Positions 24,077 to 33,201 of a DNA stretch of 33,457 nucleotides are shown here, piece after piece. The notes under the pieces are model-generated. The model was given only the letters and a program-made list of their open reading frames with translations, was not told the origin of the DNA and made no database searches. Every line of letters starts with the position of its first letter. Positions within the stretch are counted from its first letter, which is position 1. Position numbers and translations under genes: made by a program. The DNA is from an uncultured Nitrospirota bacterium (GTDB taxonomy: Bacteria; CG2-30-53-67). The stretch lies in the NCBI GenBank assembly GCA_947259355.1, contig CAMYMF010000041.1, forward strand, positions 1-33,457, read 5' to 3'.

Positions 24077-25249
24077 ATGAGTGAACCTGTCCGAATCCTC
24101 ATCGTTCATTCCGACCCGAAAATATCGACGAGCATAAAAGAGATGCTGGCGGACGAGGGCTATCATGTGCATGCGTGTCAGGGGAGTGACTGCGGCATGC
24201 AGTCACTGGAGGAGCAGCTCTATCATTTTGTGCTGCTGGATGCCACCATGCCGTCGGACGACCAGCTCGATCTGATGGAGCACATTACGGAATGCTGCCC
24301 CAGCACGCTGGTCATCCATGTTTCTTGGCATGCCATGCTGAAGTCCGCTGTCGAAGCGCTCCATGGGGGCGCACCAGAGAAGGGCGGGCGGGACGCCGTC
24401 AGCCTCGAAGCGATGAAACGGACCCTCCACCGTTTGTCCCAAAGCATCCAAGGCCAGAATCGGGACAAGGAGGACCGCCGGAAAGCCCTGATCATGGCGA
24501 AGGACCTGCAGGAAGCCAACCTTCGCCTTCTGGAAATGGACCGGAAGAAAGAGAGCTGTCTTGCCGTTGCCACCCACGAACTGAGAACACCCATCACCAT
24601 CCTGAAAGGGTACATCCGGCTCCTGCGCGACGAATCTGTGGGCAAACTCAACAAGAGACAAAAACACCTTCTGGATGAGTCTAACCGCAACTGCGACCGG
24701 CTGCTGGGTTTGGTCAACTCCATGCTTGATCGCAGCCGGCTGGACTCGGAGATTGTGGACATTCACTTCCAGCGCCGGCCTTACATGGAGACCGTGAAGC
24801 AGGTTGTCTCACAGATGCAGCATTACATCGAAGAAAATGGCCTGACAGTGAAGACCGAATTCCCCAAAGAGCAAATTCTTGTCCCCTACGACGCGAATGC
24901 CATCGAGCAGATCCTCATCAATTTGATCAGCAACGCCGTCAAGTTCACGCCGTCTCCGGGGGAGATCACCATTCGGTGTGAGCACAAAAATGGCGCCGTG
25001 ATTACGGAGGTCATCGATACGGGGGTGGGAATCGAGCCGGATGAGATCCCCAAGGTCTTCGACGAATTCAACCGGGTCGGCAAGCATCACGGACGCCGTA
25101 AAGGCGCCGGTCTCGGACTCTCCATCTGCAAGAAGATCATCCGGGCGCACAGAGGCGACATCTGGGTGGAAAGCCATGTGAGCCGCGGCAGCCGTTTTTC
25201 CTTCTCCCTCCCCCAGGATGTGACGGCGCCAGCCTGTCTGCGGCACTGA
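24077..25249 (+). CDS. Histidine kinase with degenerate N-terminal receiver-like domain
   Basis: Cytoplasmic kinase of 390 residues, starting at the ATG at 24077; an in-frame TTG at 24041 is less likely. Residues about 5-98 align with a receiver (VRILIVHSDPKISTSI; FVLLDATMP with Asp55). However, the two metal-binding acids are replaced by His11-Ser12, and the domain stops before the conserved lysine and last strand. A charged linker (about 100-160) follows. HisKA has His167 (VATHELRTPITILKGY). The HATPase has N-box NLISNAVKFTP, G1 DTGVGI and G2 GAGLGLSICKKII. No membrane segments are seen. It lies 413 bases upstream of the sigma-54 regulator of the exopolysaccharide operon on the same strand, making it the best local candidate for that regulator's kinase; this is inference. 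Confidence 0.92.
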   Translation: MSEPVRILIVHSDPKISTSIKEMLADEGYHVHACQGSDCGMQSLEEQLYHFVLLDATMPSDDQLDLMEHITECCPSTLVIHVSWHAMLKSAVEALHGGAPEKGGRDAVSLEAMKRTLHRLSQSIQGQNRDKEDRRKALIMAKDLQEANLRLLEMDRKKESCLAVATHELRTPITILKGYIRLLRDESVGKLNKRQKHLLDESNRNCDRLLGLVNSMLDRSRLDSEIVDIHFQRRPYMETVKQVVSQMQHYIEENGLTVKTEFPKEQILVPYDANAIEQILINLISNAVKFTPSPGEITIRCEHKNGAVITEVIDTGVGIEPDEIPKVFDEFNRVGKHHGRRKGAGLGLSICKKIIRAHRGDIWVESHVSRGSRFSFSLPQDVTAPACLRH

Positions 25250-25662
25250 ATTCGTGGTTTGATTGCCTCCCACGGCAGACCGTCCTTGTGACCCGACGTT
25301 TTCCTGTGGGAATATTTTTTCCCCTAATTAGAAAACTCTTTCCCAGAAAGTGAAAAAAGTTTCCCTCCCCTCAGTTCCATGCGGAAAAGTTTTTCTCAAA
25401 ATGCTCGGATTCATACGGATGCGTGGTTTAACCCGCTTTTGTCATTTCCTGATTTGTTTTGCATATAAATTATGTTAAGCTATACACAATAGCTACTTTC
25501 CTGACCTTGTTTCTATGATGGACCGGTCTCGTGTGCGCGGCGGGTGGCGAGTACCGTCGACGCGGCTCGGATTTGCGTTCAGCTCGGAAATCTCGCGCGA
25601 GGGAGCCTGACAGGGCAGCACTCATTTTTTTGCACAAATTCTTGCAAACGCAGGAGAGTCCC
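25250..25662. other. 413-base intergenic region and leader of the sigma-54 regulator gene
   Basis: The first 200 bases are AT-rich with A/T runs. A weak terminator-like pairing (CCCAC 25269-25273 with GTGGG 25306-25310, then a T run) may end the kinase transcript. A promoter candidate lies at 25458-25486. The last 130 bases turn GC-rich. They hold the 10-base palindrome CTCGCGCGAG (25592-25601) and an imperfect hairpin (25603-25623) followed by seven T. No protein gene is supported. Confidence 0.45.
25458..25486 (+). promoter_or_regulatory. Possible promoter of the sigma-54 regulator gene
   Basis: TTTGCA (25458-25463) and TATACA (25481-25486) are 17 bases apart within the most AT-rich part of the gap. 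The -35 is weak (four of six), the -10 good (five of six). It implies a leader of about 170 bases. No GG-N10-GC sigma-54 element was found in this gap. Confidence 0.45.
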
Positions 25663-27120
25663 ATGTCTGAAGATACCACGATTCTGGTGATCGACGATGA
25701 GATAGAAATCTGCAATTATCTGAAGACATTGATCTCCCAGTTTGGGTACCGGACGGAGATTGCCACCAGCGGCAAGGACGGACTGGAGGCCTTCAAGAAG
25801 GGGACGCCTGCCCTGGTGATCCTCGATGTGATCATGCCCGATATGGACGGACTGGAAGTGCTCAAGCAGATTCAATCGAACGGTGCGGAAACCGGCGTGG
25901 TCATGCTCTCGGGGCATCGGCAGACGAGCACGGTTGTCGAGGCCATGAAGCTCGGGGCCATCGACTTTCTGAACAAGCCTTTCGATCCCGACGAATTGGA
26001 GATTACCATCAACAAGGTCTTGGAGCGGCGGGAATTGATCTCCGAAGTGCGGCGGCTCAAGAAGCAGGTCGGCGAGCAGAACGGCAGCCAGATTCTGTTC
26101 GGCAACAGCGACAAGATGGGGGCCATCAAAGAGATCATCGACCAGGTTGCGGACACCGACATTACCGTCCTGATCCGGGGCGAGAGCGGGACCGGCAAGG
26201 GGCTCATCGCTCGGTTCATCTATGCCAACTCCACCCGGCGGGACCAGCATTTCGTCAAAGTCAACTGTGCCGCCCTGCCCGACGAACTCCTGGAAAGTGA
26301 GCTGTTCGGCTATGAAAGGGGGGCCTTCACCGGTGCTCACAAGAAGAAGCCCGGCAAGTTTGAATACGCCAACCGGGGCACCATTTTTCTCGATGAGATC
26401 GGCGAGATCCACCCCGCGCTGCAGGCCAAGCTCTTGCAGGTTCTTCAGGACGGTGAGTTCTCACCCCTCGGGAGCGAGCGGGATATCCGGGTTGATTCCC
26501 GGGTCATTGCGGCGACCAATCGGGATCTGGAAGCGGCCGTCTCGGAAGGGCGATTTCGGGAGGACCTCTATTTCCGTCTAAACGTGGTCTCCATCCTGGT
26601 GCCGCCCCTGCGGGAGCGGATGGAGGAGATCCCGATTCTTGCGGAACACTTTCTGCATAAATACAATCGCAAATACAACAAGACCTTCTCCAAGCTTTCT
26701 ACGGAGACCATGGATATTTTCATGAACCACAACTGGCCCGGCAACGTGAGGGAACTGGAAAACATGATCAAGCGAGTTGTGGTTCTTGGCAGTGAGAAGC
26801 CGATTCTGACGGAATTCAATCTTCGGGAAGAAGATGCCCTGGTACCGATTCGCGTCATCGACGAGGATCAGCCGGAGCCCCGTGCCGTCCTCGGATCACC
26901 GGAAAGTGCATTCGTGGACAGCCTTCTGGCGGGCAAAGAGGAGTACAGCCTGCGGGAGGTAAGTAAAGCGGCGTGTAGACTGGCCGAAAAGGAGCTGATC
27001 GGCAAGGTCCTGAAACAGACGAACTGGAACCGAAAGAAGACAGCGGAAATACTAAAAGTGAGTTATAAAGCCTTGCTTTACAAGATTAAAGAAAATAATA
27101 TAGACAAGTTTAACAACTGA
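25663..27120 (+). CDS. Sigma-54-dependent response regulator, PrsR-like (REC-AAA+-Fis)
   Basis: NtrC-type transcription activator. The ATG at 25663 follows AGGAGA; the frame is open to 25531, but the receiver begins at the chosen start. Length is 485 residues. REC (about 5-122) has IDDE, Asp55 (VILDVIMPD) and Lys in NKP. The AAA+ domain has Walker A GESGTGKG (173-180), the sigma-54 contact loop GAFTGA (220-225), Walker B TIFLDEIGE (about 240-248) and a C-terminal NWPGNVRELENM. The C-terminus is a Fis-type helix-turn-helix (NRKKTAEILKVSYKALLYKI). It lies 46 bases upstream of the exopolysaccharide export gene. In XrtA/PEP-CTERM systems a regulator of this kind (PrsR) controls the exopolysaccharide and sorting genes, and that role is inferred here from context. 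Confidence 0.93.
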   Translation: MSEDTTILVIDDEIEICNYLKTLISQFGYRTEIATSGKDGLEAFKKGTPALVILDVIMPDMDGLEVLKQIQSNGAETGVVMLSGHRQTSTVVEAMKLGAIDFLNKPFDPDELEITINKVLERRELISEVRRLKKQVGEQNGSQILFGNSDKMGAIKEIIDQVADTDITVLIRGESGTGKGLIARFIYANSTRRDQHFVKVNCAALPDELLESELFGYERGAFTGAHKKKPGKFEYANRGTIFLDEIGEIHPALQAKLLQVLQDGEFSPLGSERDIRVDSRVIAATNRDLEAAVSEGRFREDLYFRLNVVSILVPPLRERMEEIPILAEHFLHKYNRKYNKTFSKLSTETMDIFMNHNWPGNVRELENMIKRVVVLGSEKPILTEFNLREEDALVPIRVIDEDQPEPRAVLGSPESAFVDSLLAGKEEYSLREVSKAACRLAEKELIGKVLKQTNWNRKKTAEILKVSYKALLYKIKENNIDKFNN

Positions 27121-27166
27121 CCCATCGGCCTATAGAATCAAGGGGAAATGCGGGAGAAAGGAGAGC

Positions 27167-27784
27167 ATGATGACGAGAGCCATCCTCATTTTTTGCATCG
27201 CGGCCGTCCTGGCCCTGTCCGGATGCGCCAGCACCCCGAAACAGCCGACGGCTCCCGGGCCGGCCGCTACTGGAATGCCCCCCTCTGGTGTTGCAGAGGG
27301 ATCTGCCGTAGAGCAGTATATCATTGGTGCCGAGGACGTGCTGCTGATCTCCGTGTGGAAGGATGAAAATCTGACCACGGAAGCGGTGGTCCGCTCTGAT
27401 GGAATGATTTCCGTGCCCCTTGTGAACGACGTGAAGGCCAGCGGCCTGACCGCGCTGCAGCTCAAGGAAGAGATCACCAAACGGCTCATGGAATACATTC
27501 CCGGGGTCGAGGTGACGGTGGTGGTCCAACAGATGAACAGCAACAAAGTCTACATCCAGGGCGAGGTACAGAGGCCGGGCCCTCAGCCCTTCAATGGCAA
27601 TCTCACGGTGATCCAGGCCTTGGCGCTGGCGGGGGGTCTCACGCCCTATGCCGACAAGAACTCCATCATCATTCTCCGGGCCGGTGGTGAACAGCTTCAT
27701 TTCGACTACAGTGCAGTGAGCAGAGGCAGGAACCTGGAGCAGAACATAATCCTGAAACGGGGGGATACGATCATTGTTCCCTGA
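27167..27784 (+). CDS. Polysaccharide export outer-membrane lipoprotein (Wza/EpsE family)
   Basis: Outer-membrane export channel component for exopolysaccharide. Two adjacent ATGs (27167 and 27170) follow AGGAG; spacing favours the second. The 205-residue protein has a signal peptide ending in the lipobox LALSGC with Cys20. A low-complexity Pro/Ala linker (about 22-46) follows. Then come the poly_export domain (about 49-125; YIIGAEDVLLISVWKDENLT, VRSDGMISVPLV) and one SLBB domain (about 126-170; VYIQGEVQRPGPQPF, LTVIQALALAGGLTPYADK). It is shorter than Wza, which has more SLBB repeats, but matches the short exporters of XrtA-type clusters. It is the first structural gene of the operon. Confidence 0.93.
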   Translation: MMTRAILIFCIAAVLALSGCASTPKQPTAPGPAATGMPPSGVAEGSAVEQYIIGAEDVLLISVWKDENLTTEAVVRSDGMISVPLVNDVKASGLTALQLKEEITKRLMEYIPGVEVTVVVQQMNSNKVYIQGEVQRPGPQPFNGNLTVIQALALAGGLTPYADKNSIIILRAGGEQLHFDYSAVSRGRNLEQNIILKRGDTIIVP

Positions 27785-27873
27785 GGATGATGCGATGGTG
27801 CACTGGCGCTTCTGTCATCCTTTTGTAACATTTGAGTGTAACACTGACTTCATCGAGTAAGGAACCCTTTCTC

Positions 27874-29628
27874 ATGGAACAGCCCCAGGCAATGGACATC
27901 CGCGATTTGTGGCGGATCATCCGCAAAAGAAAGTGGTACATTCTCCTGCCGGCGGTGATTCTTTTTTTGGTCATCACAGCCATCGCCTTCCTGCTGCCGG
28001 CCATCTACAAATCGGAGACCCTGATTCTCATCGAGAACCAGAAGATTCCGCTGGAGTTCGTGCAGTCAACGGTCACCTCGGCCGTGGAGGAGCGGCTCAA
28101 TATCATCAACCAGCGGATCATGAGCCGCACTCGTCTCGAGCAGATGATTGATAAGTTCGATCTCTATCCCGAATATCGCGAGAAATGGACGCAGGAAGAG
28201 ATCATCGAGAAAATGCGTGAAGACATCCATCTCGATATCGTCTCTGCAGACGGGGTGGACAAGAAGAGTGGTCGGCCCGTAACCTTCACCGTGGCCTTCA
28301 ACCTCTCCTATGAAGGAAAAGACCCGAGCAAGGTGCAGAAAGTGACCAGCGAACTCGCGTCTCTCTATATCGAAGAGAATCTCCGGGTTCGCGTGGATGC
28401 AAGCGCCGTGACGACCCAGTTCATGTCGGATGAGTTGCGGAAGATGGAAGAGGCGATCCAGAAGCTGGGCAAGAAGATTTCCGATTTCAAGCAGGAACAT
28501 CTCGACGAGCTTCCTGAGCGCCTGCAGGTGAACGTGGCCAACCTGGACCGCTATGAACGTTACCTCGAGACCACCCATCGGGATCTCGCCAGCGCCAAGT
28601 CGAGCCTGCTCTTTCTCCGGGGACAACTGGCCGCTGTGGACCCCGATGCCACCATGGTGTCCAGTTATGGACAGAGGATCCTCTCGCCCAAGGAGCAGTT
28701 GGAGATCGATCGGACCAATCTGATCAGTCTGCAGGCACGACTCTCGGATAACCACCCCGATGTGGTGGCGATCAAGGAGCGGATCGAGCGGCTCGAAACC
28801 GAGGTGGGGGGTGCCGCTTCGAGCCCGCTCAGAGAAGAGTTGGCCCAGAAGCAGAATGCGCTGACGGAGTTGCTCTCCACGTACACCGACAAGCACCCCG
28901 ATGTGATCCGCACCCGTGCCGAGATTGCCGATCTCAGGGAGAAACTCGCGCAAGCCCGAGCCGGTGCGTCCAAGGGATATGCAGCGAACCCGACGAATCC
29001 AGCCTACATCAACTTGCAGACACAGATCGAGTCGAAGAAACTTGAAATTCGGGCGCTGGAAGGGCAGCGACAGGAGTACATGAAATTAATCGAGTACTAC
29101 CAACAGCGGATCGGCAACACCCCAGCCGTCGAGAAGGTACTGGCTGCCATGCAGAGCGACTACGACGTCGCCAGGGCTAACTACCAGGAACTCGTCAACA
29201 AAGAGACCCAGGCCAAGATTTCCGAGAGCCTGGAGAACCGCCAGCAGGGCGAGCGCTTTGCCATCATCGATCCTGCGCAGCTGCCTGAGGAGCCCTACAA
29301 ACCGAACCGGCTGGCCATTATGTTCATCGGTCTGATCCTCGGCATCGGCGCCGGCGCCGGCGCCGGCTTCCTCTCGGAGTACATGGACCAGTCCTTCTCG
29401 AGTGCCGATGAACTGCGAAGCTTTGCCAAGCTGCCCGTACTCGCGGTGATCCCGAAGGTTGTCACACAAAGCGAAACCCTGCGCCGGCGCAGAAGAACGC
29501 GGATGGCGCTCGTCTCATCGGTGCTGGCTCTGGTCGGTATATTGGCGGTGGTGCAGGTATTCTTCTTTAAATTTGATATTCTTCTTATCAAGCTGATCCG
29601 TGAGGCACAGAAGCTTCCTATCCAGTAA
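27874..29628 (+). CDS. Chain-length determinant / polysaccharide co-polymerase (Wzz family, XrtA-system type)
   Basis: Inner-membrane co-polymerase that sets polymer length and works with the export channel and the tyrosine kinase. The ATG at 27874 has AAGGAA upstream; an in-frame TTG at 27832 was rejected. The 584-residue protein has a Wzz N-terminus (MDIRDLWRIIRKRKWYILLP) with TM1 at about 23-43. A long periplasmic coiled-coil part contains a repeated motif (DNHPDVVAIKERIERLE and DKHPDVIRTRAEIADLREKL). The Wzz C-terminal signature is LPEEPYKPNR. TM2 spans about 479-500, and an extra C-terminal TM about 543-565. It lacks the fused kinase domain of Wzc; the kinase is a separate gene further on. 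Confidence 0.93.
   Translation: MEQPQAMDIRDLWRIIRKRKWYILLPAVILFLVITAIAFLLPAIYKSETLILIENQKIPLEFVQSTVTSAVEERLNIINQRIMSRTRLEQMIDKFDLYPEYREKWTQEEIIEKMREDIHLDIVSADGVDKKSGRPVTFTVAFNLSYEGKDPSKVQKVTSELASLYIEENLRVRVDASAVTTQFMSDELRKMEEAIQKLGKKISDFKQEHLDELPERLQVNVANLDRYERYLETTHRDLASAKSSLLFLRGQLAAVDPDATMVSSYGQRILSPKEQLEIDRTNLISLQARLSDNHPDVVAIKERIERLETEVGGAASSPLREELAQKQNALTELLSTYTDKHPDVIRTRAEIADLREKLAQARAGASKGYAANPTNPAYINLQTQIESKKLEIRALEGQRQEYMKLIEYYQQRIGNTPAVEKVLAAMQSDYDVARANYQELVNKETQAKISESLENRQQGERFAIIDPAQLPEEPYKPNRLAIMFIGLILGIGAGAGAGFLSEYMDQSFSSADELRSFAKLPVLAVIPKVVTQSETLRRRRRTRMALVSSVLALVGILAVVQVFFFKFDILLIKLIREAQKLPIQ
29347..29367 (+). repeat. GGCGCC hexamer repeat inside the Wzz-like gene
   Basis: Three perfect GGCGCC copies plus GGC encode the small-residue run GAGAGAG within TM2. 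Unit changes would add or remove two residues without shifting the frame. Confidence 0.6.
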
Positions 29629-29719
29629 CGCCCTGAACAGCGAGTGCCTGTAGGAGGATCGGGAGGCGGTATGACCGTGCGGCGGACAAACTCAGGCACC
29701 GGGGAGCACCAGCGAGACG

Positions 29720-31096
29720 ATGAATTTTCTGCGATTTTCCTATCAGTTCAAGAAAGGGCTGATGTTCCTCGCCGAGGGGGTTCTGATTTTTCTCTCCGTG
29801 CTGGCGGGCGTTTATTACCGCACGGGGACCCTCGATCACGAACTGGTCATCAGCAAGGCGTTCCTCACCACGGTGGTCTGTCTGATCAGTCTCTATTATG
29901 CGGATCTGTACAACCCCAAAATCATCAAAGACATTCGGGAGCTGCTGATTCGCTTGATGCAGGCCTTGGGCGTGGCCTCCATCGTGCTGGCCGTCATTTT
30001 CTACGTTTATCCTCTGCTCATGATCGGTCGGGGCGCGTCGCTGGTCTCGGCCTGTCTCATCATTGTGTTGATTGTGTCGTGGCGGCTCTTTTACCGCTCG
30101 GTTCTCATGCTGCAGGGGATGGAAGAGCGGATCTTGATCGTCGGTACCAATCCCTTTGCCATTGCACTGGCCGAAGAGATCACGGCGCAGAGCACGCTGG
30201 GATATCGGGTGGTCGGCTATATCGGGCGCGATCCCGGACGGATGGTCGGCAATCCCGCCAGCCGGCCCGTCCTGGCGGATCTGCCCGGCATCGCGCAGGT
30301 TGTGCAGGATCACCAGATCAGCCAAATCATCGTTTCTCTGTCGGAGCGACGGGGCCGGCTTCCCATGGAGCACCTCGTCGAATGCAAGATGGCGGGAGTC
30401 GTGGTCAATGAGGGGGTCAGTTTCTACGAGAAGATCACCGGCAAGATCCTCATCGACAAGCTGCGGCCGAGCTGGCTGATCTTCTCTTCGGGATTCGACA
30501 AATCGAGACTAGTCACCGGCACCAAGCGGATTCTCGAAGTGGTGATCTCGTCGGTCGTACTTGTCCTGCTGCTGCCGGTCATCCTGTTCATTGCTATTCT
30601 GATCCGTCTGGACAGCCCCGGTCCCGCCTTGTTCAAACAGAGGCGGGTGGGGGAACAGGGGAAGCAGTTCGTGCTTTACAAGTTTCGGTCAATGACGGCC
30701 GATGCCGAATCGGAGACCGGACCCGTCTGGGCCGGTGACGACGATGCCCGGGTCACGCGGATGGGACGTTTTCTGCGAAAGACCCGCCTGGACGAACTGC
30801 CCCAGCTCTTCAATGTGATTAAGGGAGACATGAGCTTCGTCGGGCCCCGGCCTGAGCGGCCTTATTTTGTGGCCCAGCTTTCCAAGGAGATCCCCTACTA
30901 CGGGATTCGCCATACGGTCAAGCCGGGGATCACCGGTTGGGCCCAGGTCCGATATTCCTACGGTGCCTCCGTGGAGGATGCCAAGGAGAAATTGCAGTAC
31001 GACCTGTTCTATATTAAACATATGTCCCTGTTCCTTGATCTGGAAGTGATTCTGGACACAATCAAGGTTGTTTTTCTCAACCGAGGCGCGAGATAG
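29720..31096 (+). CDS. Exopolysaccharide initiating sugar transferase (TIGR03013-like, WbaP/EpsB type)
   Basis: Polyisoprenyl-phosphate sugar-1-phosphate transferase that loads the first sugar on undecaprenyl phosphate. The 458-residue protein has four N-terminal TM helices (about 13-33, 46-62, 82-103, 107-124). A nucleotide-binding-like CoA_binding_3 region follows (about 135-235; [20 protein letters not shown]). A further TM lies at about 274-296. The catalytic bacterial sugar transferase domain comes last, with [40 protein letters not shown] and FVGPRPERP. The start at 29720 fits the family N-terminus, although its ribosome site is weak. A stronger site (GGAGG at 29662-29666) precedes an out-of-frame ATG at 29671, and a TGA overlapping that ATG closes the real frame upstream. 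Confidence 0.94.
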   Translation: MNFLRFSYQFKKGLMFLAEGVLIFLSVLAGVYYRTGTLDHELVISKAFLTTVVCLISLYYADLYNPKIIKDIRELLIRLMQALGVASIVLAVIFYVYPLLMIGRGASLVSACLIIVLIVSWRLFYRSVLMLQGMEERILIVGTNPFAIALAEEITAQSTLGYRVVGYIGRDPGRMVGNPASRPVLADLPGIAQVVQDHQISQIIVSLSERRGRLPMEHLVECKMAGVVVNEGVSFYEKITGKILIDKLRPSWLIFSSGFDKSRLVTGTKRILEVVISSVVLVLLLPVILFIAILIRLDSPGPALFKQRRVGEQGKQFVLYKFRSMTADAESETGPVWAGDDDARVTRMGRFLRKTRLDELPQLFNVIKGDMSFVGPRPERPYFVAQLSKEIPYYGIRHTVKPGITGWAQVRYSYGASVEDAKEKLQYDLFYIKHMSLFLDLEVILDTIKVVFLNRGAR

Positions 31097-31157
31097 CAGC
31101 TGTTCCTGGCTGCTGTGTGAATCTCCTCGTTTCGCAGGTTCCGGGAGGTTTCATTCA

Positions 31158-31958
31158 ATGAGTAAGATTGAAGAGGCGCTGGCCAAGGCGAAACAGACCC
31201 GGCAGGGTGAACAGAGTCCCATCCATGATGCATCCATGGAGATCTCACCGGCCTACACGACCGTTTTCCAGGAGGTGAACCCATCCGTGGCGGAAGAGAA
31301 CCGGATGGTGGCGCTCTCCGAGGTGAACACTCAAGCCACGGAGCAGATTCGGATCTTGCGGACGCAGATTCTGCAGAAAACCGAGGGGCAGGGGAACAAC
31401 TGCCTGATGATCACGAGTGCTCTGGACGGAGAGGGAAAGAGTACGCTGGCAGCCAACCTGGCCATCGCCATCGCCAGGGAAGTCCACCGAACGGTGCTGC
31501 TGGTCGATGCCGACTTGCGGCGACCCGCGCTGCATGAGCTTTTCGGCCTGAAGCCGGAAGCGGGACTGATGCATTATCTGTTGGACCATGTGCCCATCGA
31601 GGATCTGCTGATTCGAACGGGCGTCGAGAAACTCACCTTTCTGCCGGCCGGCGGGAGCCTGCCGAACTCCACCGAGATCCTCCGCTCGCCCCGCATGCAG
31701 GAACTCATCCGGGAGGTCAAGATGCGCTATCGCGACCGCTATGTCATTTTCGACTCCTCCCCACTGCTCCCCACGGCGGACCCCATGGTCCTGTCCCAGT
31801 TCATGGACGGAGTCATTCTGGTTGTGCGGGCGGAACGCACGGCACGGAGCCACCTTGCTGAAGCCCTGGGCCACCTGAAGGAACGGAACGTGTTGGGGGT
31901 TGTCATGAATGATCAGTCAGCGGTAGACGATATTTACAGTACTTATAAGTACGACTAA
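31158..31958 (+). CDS. BY-kinase-like tyrosine autokinase of the exopolysaccharide system (TIGR03018 type)
   Basis: Cytoplasmic P-loop kinase that cycles phosphorylation with the Wzz-like partner during polymer export. The ATG at 31158 follows GGGAGG. The 266-residue protein opens with SKIEEALAKAK, a usual start for the XrtA-associated kinase. Walker A is SALDGEGKST (87-96), Walker A' VLLVDADLRR (113-122), and the second Asp motif is VIFDSSPLL (about 196-204). EQIRILRTQ (about 62-70) is the BY-kinase oligomerisation motif. The C-terminal tail has three tyrosines (260, 263, 265; IYSTYKYD), the expected autophosphorylation cluster. A GC hairpin (31960-31973, CCGCC-GAGC-GGCGG) without a T tract follows the stop. 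Confidence 0.93.
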   Translation: MSKIEEALAKAKQTRQGEQSPIHDASMEISPAYTTVFQEVNPSVAEENRMVALSEVNTQATEQIRILRTQILQKTEGQGNNCLMITSALDGEGKSTLAANLAIAIAREVHRTVLLVDADLRRPALHELFGLKPEAGLMHYLLDHVPIEDLLIRTGVEKLTFLPAGGSLPNSTEILRSPRMQELIREVKMRYRDRYVIFDSSPLLPTADPMVLSQFMDGVILVVRAERTARSHLAEALGHLKERNVLGVVMNDQSAVDDIYSTYKYD

Positions 31959-32014
31959 TCCGCCGAGCGGCGGGCCCACTGCGGTCCGTCCCGGCCCTTC
32001 AATGAAGGCACGCC

Positions 32015-33199
32015 ATGTATAACGAATTCTACCATTTCAAAGAGAAGCCCTTTTCCCTGACGCCCGATCCGGAGTTTCTCTATCCGAGCAAATCTCACAA
32101 GCGGGCCTTCGCGTATCTGGAATACGGCATCAAGGACCCGTCGGGATTCGTCTGCATCACGGGTGAGATCGGCACGGGAAAGACCACTCTGCTGCGGGTC
32201 TTTCTGAACAGTCTCGACGATGAAGTGCAAGTGGCGAGGGTTTTCAATACCAAGGCCTCGTCTTCGGAGCTCCTGGCCATGATTCTTCAGGACCTCGATG
32301 TGGACCCCTTCGGAAAGACCAAGACGGAGCTGATCGCTGCGCTCAACAAACACCTGGTGGACACCTTTGCCAAAGGGAGCCGGGTGGTGCTCGTCATCGA
32401 TGAGGCGCAGAATCTCAGTGAGGATCTGCTCGAAGAGATTCGGCTGCTGTCCAACCTCGAGACGGAGAAGACCAAGCTGCTCCAGATTATTCTGGTCGGT
32501 CAGTCGGAGCTGCGGGGGCTCCTGCAGCGGTCCAACCTTGAGCAGTTCCGCCAGCGTATCACCGTCAACTATCACATTCCGCCCCTCGATCGGGATGAGA
32601 CGGCCGCCTACATTCGCCACCGGATCAAAGTGGCCAGCGACGGCCCCGCCGTCGACTTTCCGGACCCCGTCATCAATGTGATCCATCAATACTCCCGGGG
32701 CGTCCCGAGACTGATCAACGTGATCAGCGATGCGGTCCTTCTCTGCGGCTTTGTGGAGGAGAAGAAGCAGCCCGATGAGGCTATGATCGAGACGGTGATC
32801 AAGGATATGATCAGCGAGGGGACCCTGCGAGACCCCTTTGGGCCGGGGCAGGCGACGGTTGCAGCGGCACCGGAACGGGCACCGGCGGACAGTGCCGTCT
32901 ACCGAGAGCTCACCCTGCTGCGCGACAAGATGCGCTCCCTGGAGACGCGAACGGAGACCCCCGAAAATACGCTCGCCGACCTCGTGGAGTTGACCCGGGG
33001 GCTCCTGGAACAGCAGGCCCAGGTGCGAAGACAGCTGGAGGAGATTCACCGCCGGGAGAAGGCCCTTGCGGTGTTGGAGGAGAAGCTGAAGAACAAGGAT
33101 GAGGAGTTGGCCAAACGGGAACGGGTGATCAATACTTTTATGTTGCAAGCCAGAGAGATGAACATGCAAGTGGACCCGGTTCTCTCGGAAAAGGAATAG
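32015..33199 (+). CDS. ExeA/GspA-like AAA ATPase of XrtA exopolysaccharide clusters (TIGR03015 type)
   Basis: P-loop ATPase found next to exopolysaccharide and exosortase genes; the exact role is unknown. The 394-residue protein begins MYNEFYHFKEKPFSLTPDP, the hallmark N-terminus of the ExeA-like family. Walker A is GEIGTGKT (50-57) and Walker B VVLVIDEAQNL (about 124-134). LVGQSELRGLL, QRITVNYHIPPL and SRGVPRLINVISD complete the AAA domain (to about 265). The remaining 130 residues include an Ala/Pro linker and a long coiled coil (about 300-380, LRDKMRSLETRT to LKNKDEELAKRE). There is no C-terminal peptidoglycan-binding domain or TM, unlike ExeA proper. The next gene starts two bases after the stop. 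Confidence 0.92.
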   Translation: MYNEFYHFKEKPFSLTPDPEFLYPSKSHKRAFAYLEYGIKDPSGFVCITGEIGTGKTTLLRVFLNSLDDEVQVARVFNTKASSSELLAMILQDLDVDPFGKTKTELIAALNKHLVDTFAKGSRVVLVIDEAQNLSEDLLEEIRLLSNLETEKTKLLQIILVGQSELRGLLQRSNLEQFRQRITVNYHIPPLDRDETAAYIRHRIKVASDGPAVDFPDPVINVIHQYSRGVPRLINVISDAVLLCGFVEEKKQPDEAMIETVIKDMISEGTLRDPFGPGQATVAAAPERAPADSAVYRELTLLRDKMRSLETRTETPENTLADLVELTRGLLEQQAQVRRQLEEIHRREKALAVLEEKLKNKDEELAKRERVINTFMLQAREMNMQVDPVLSEKE

Positions 33200-33201
33200 C
33201 C

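Noticed and set aside
25250-27873. Sigma-54 (-24/-12) promoters for the exopolysaccharide genes
   Set aside because: I looked for GG-N10-GC elements in the gaps before 25663, 27167 and 27874 and found no convincing match; the target promoters may lie elsewhere.
29671-30411. Open frame from a strongly preceded ATG at 29671
   Set aside because: It is out of frame with the sugar transferase and gives an Arg/Gly/His-rich product with no domain; the transferase frame starts correctly at 29720.
31960-31973. CCGCC-GAGC-GGCGG hairpin after the tyrosine kinase gene
   Set aside because: No T tract, and the next gene of the operon follows within 45 bases; termination is unlikely.
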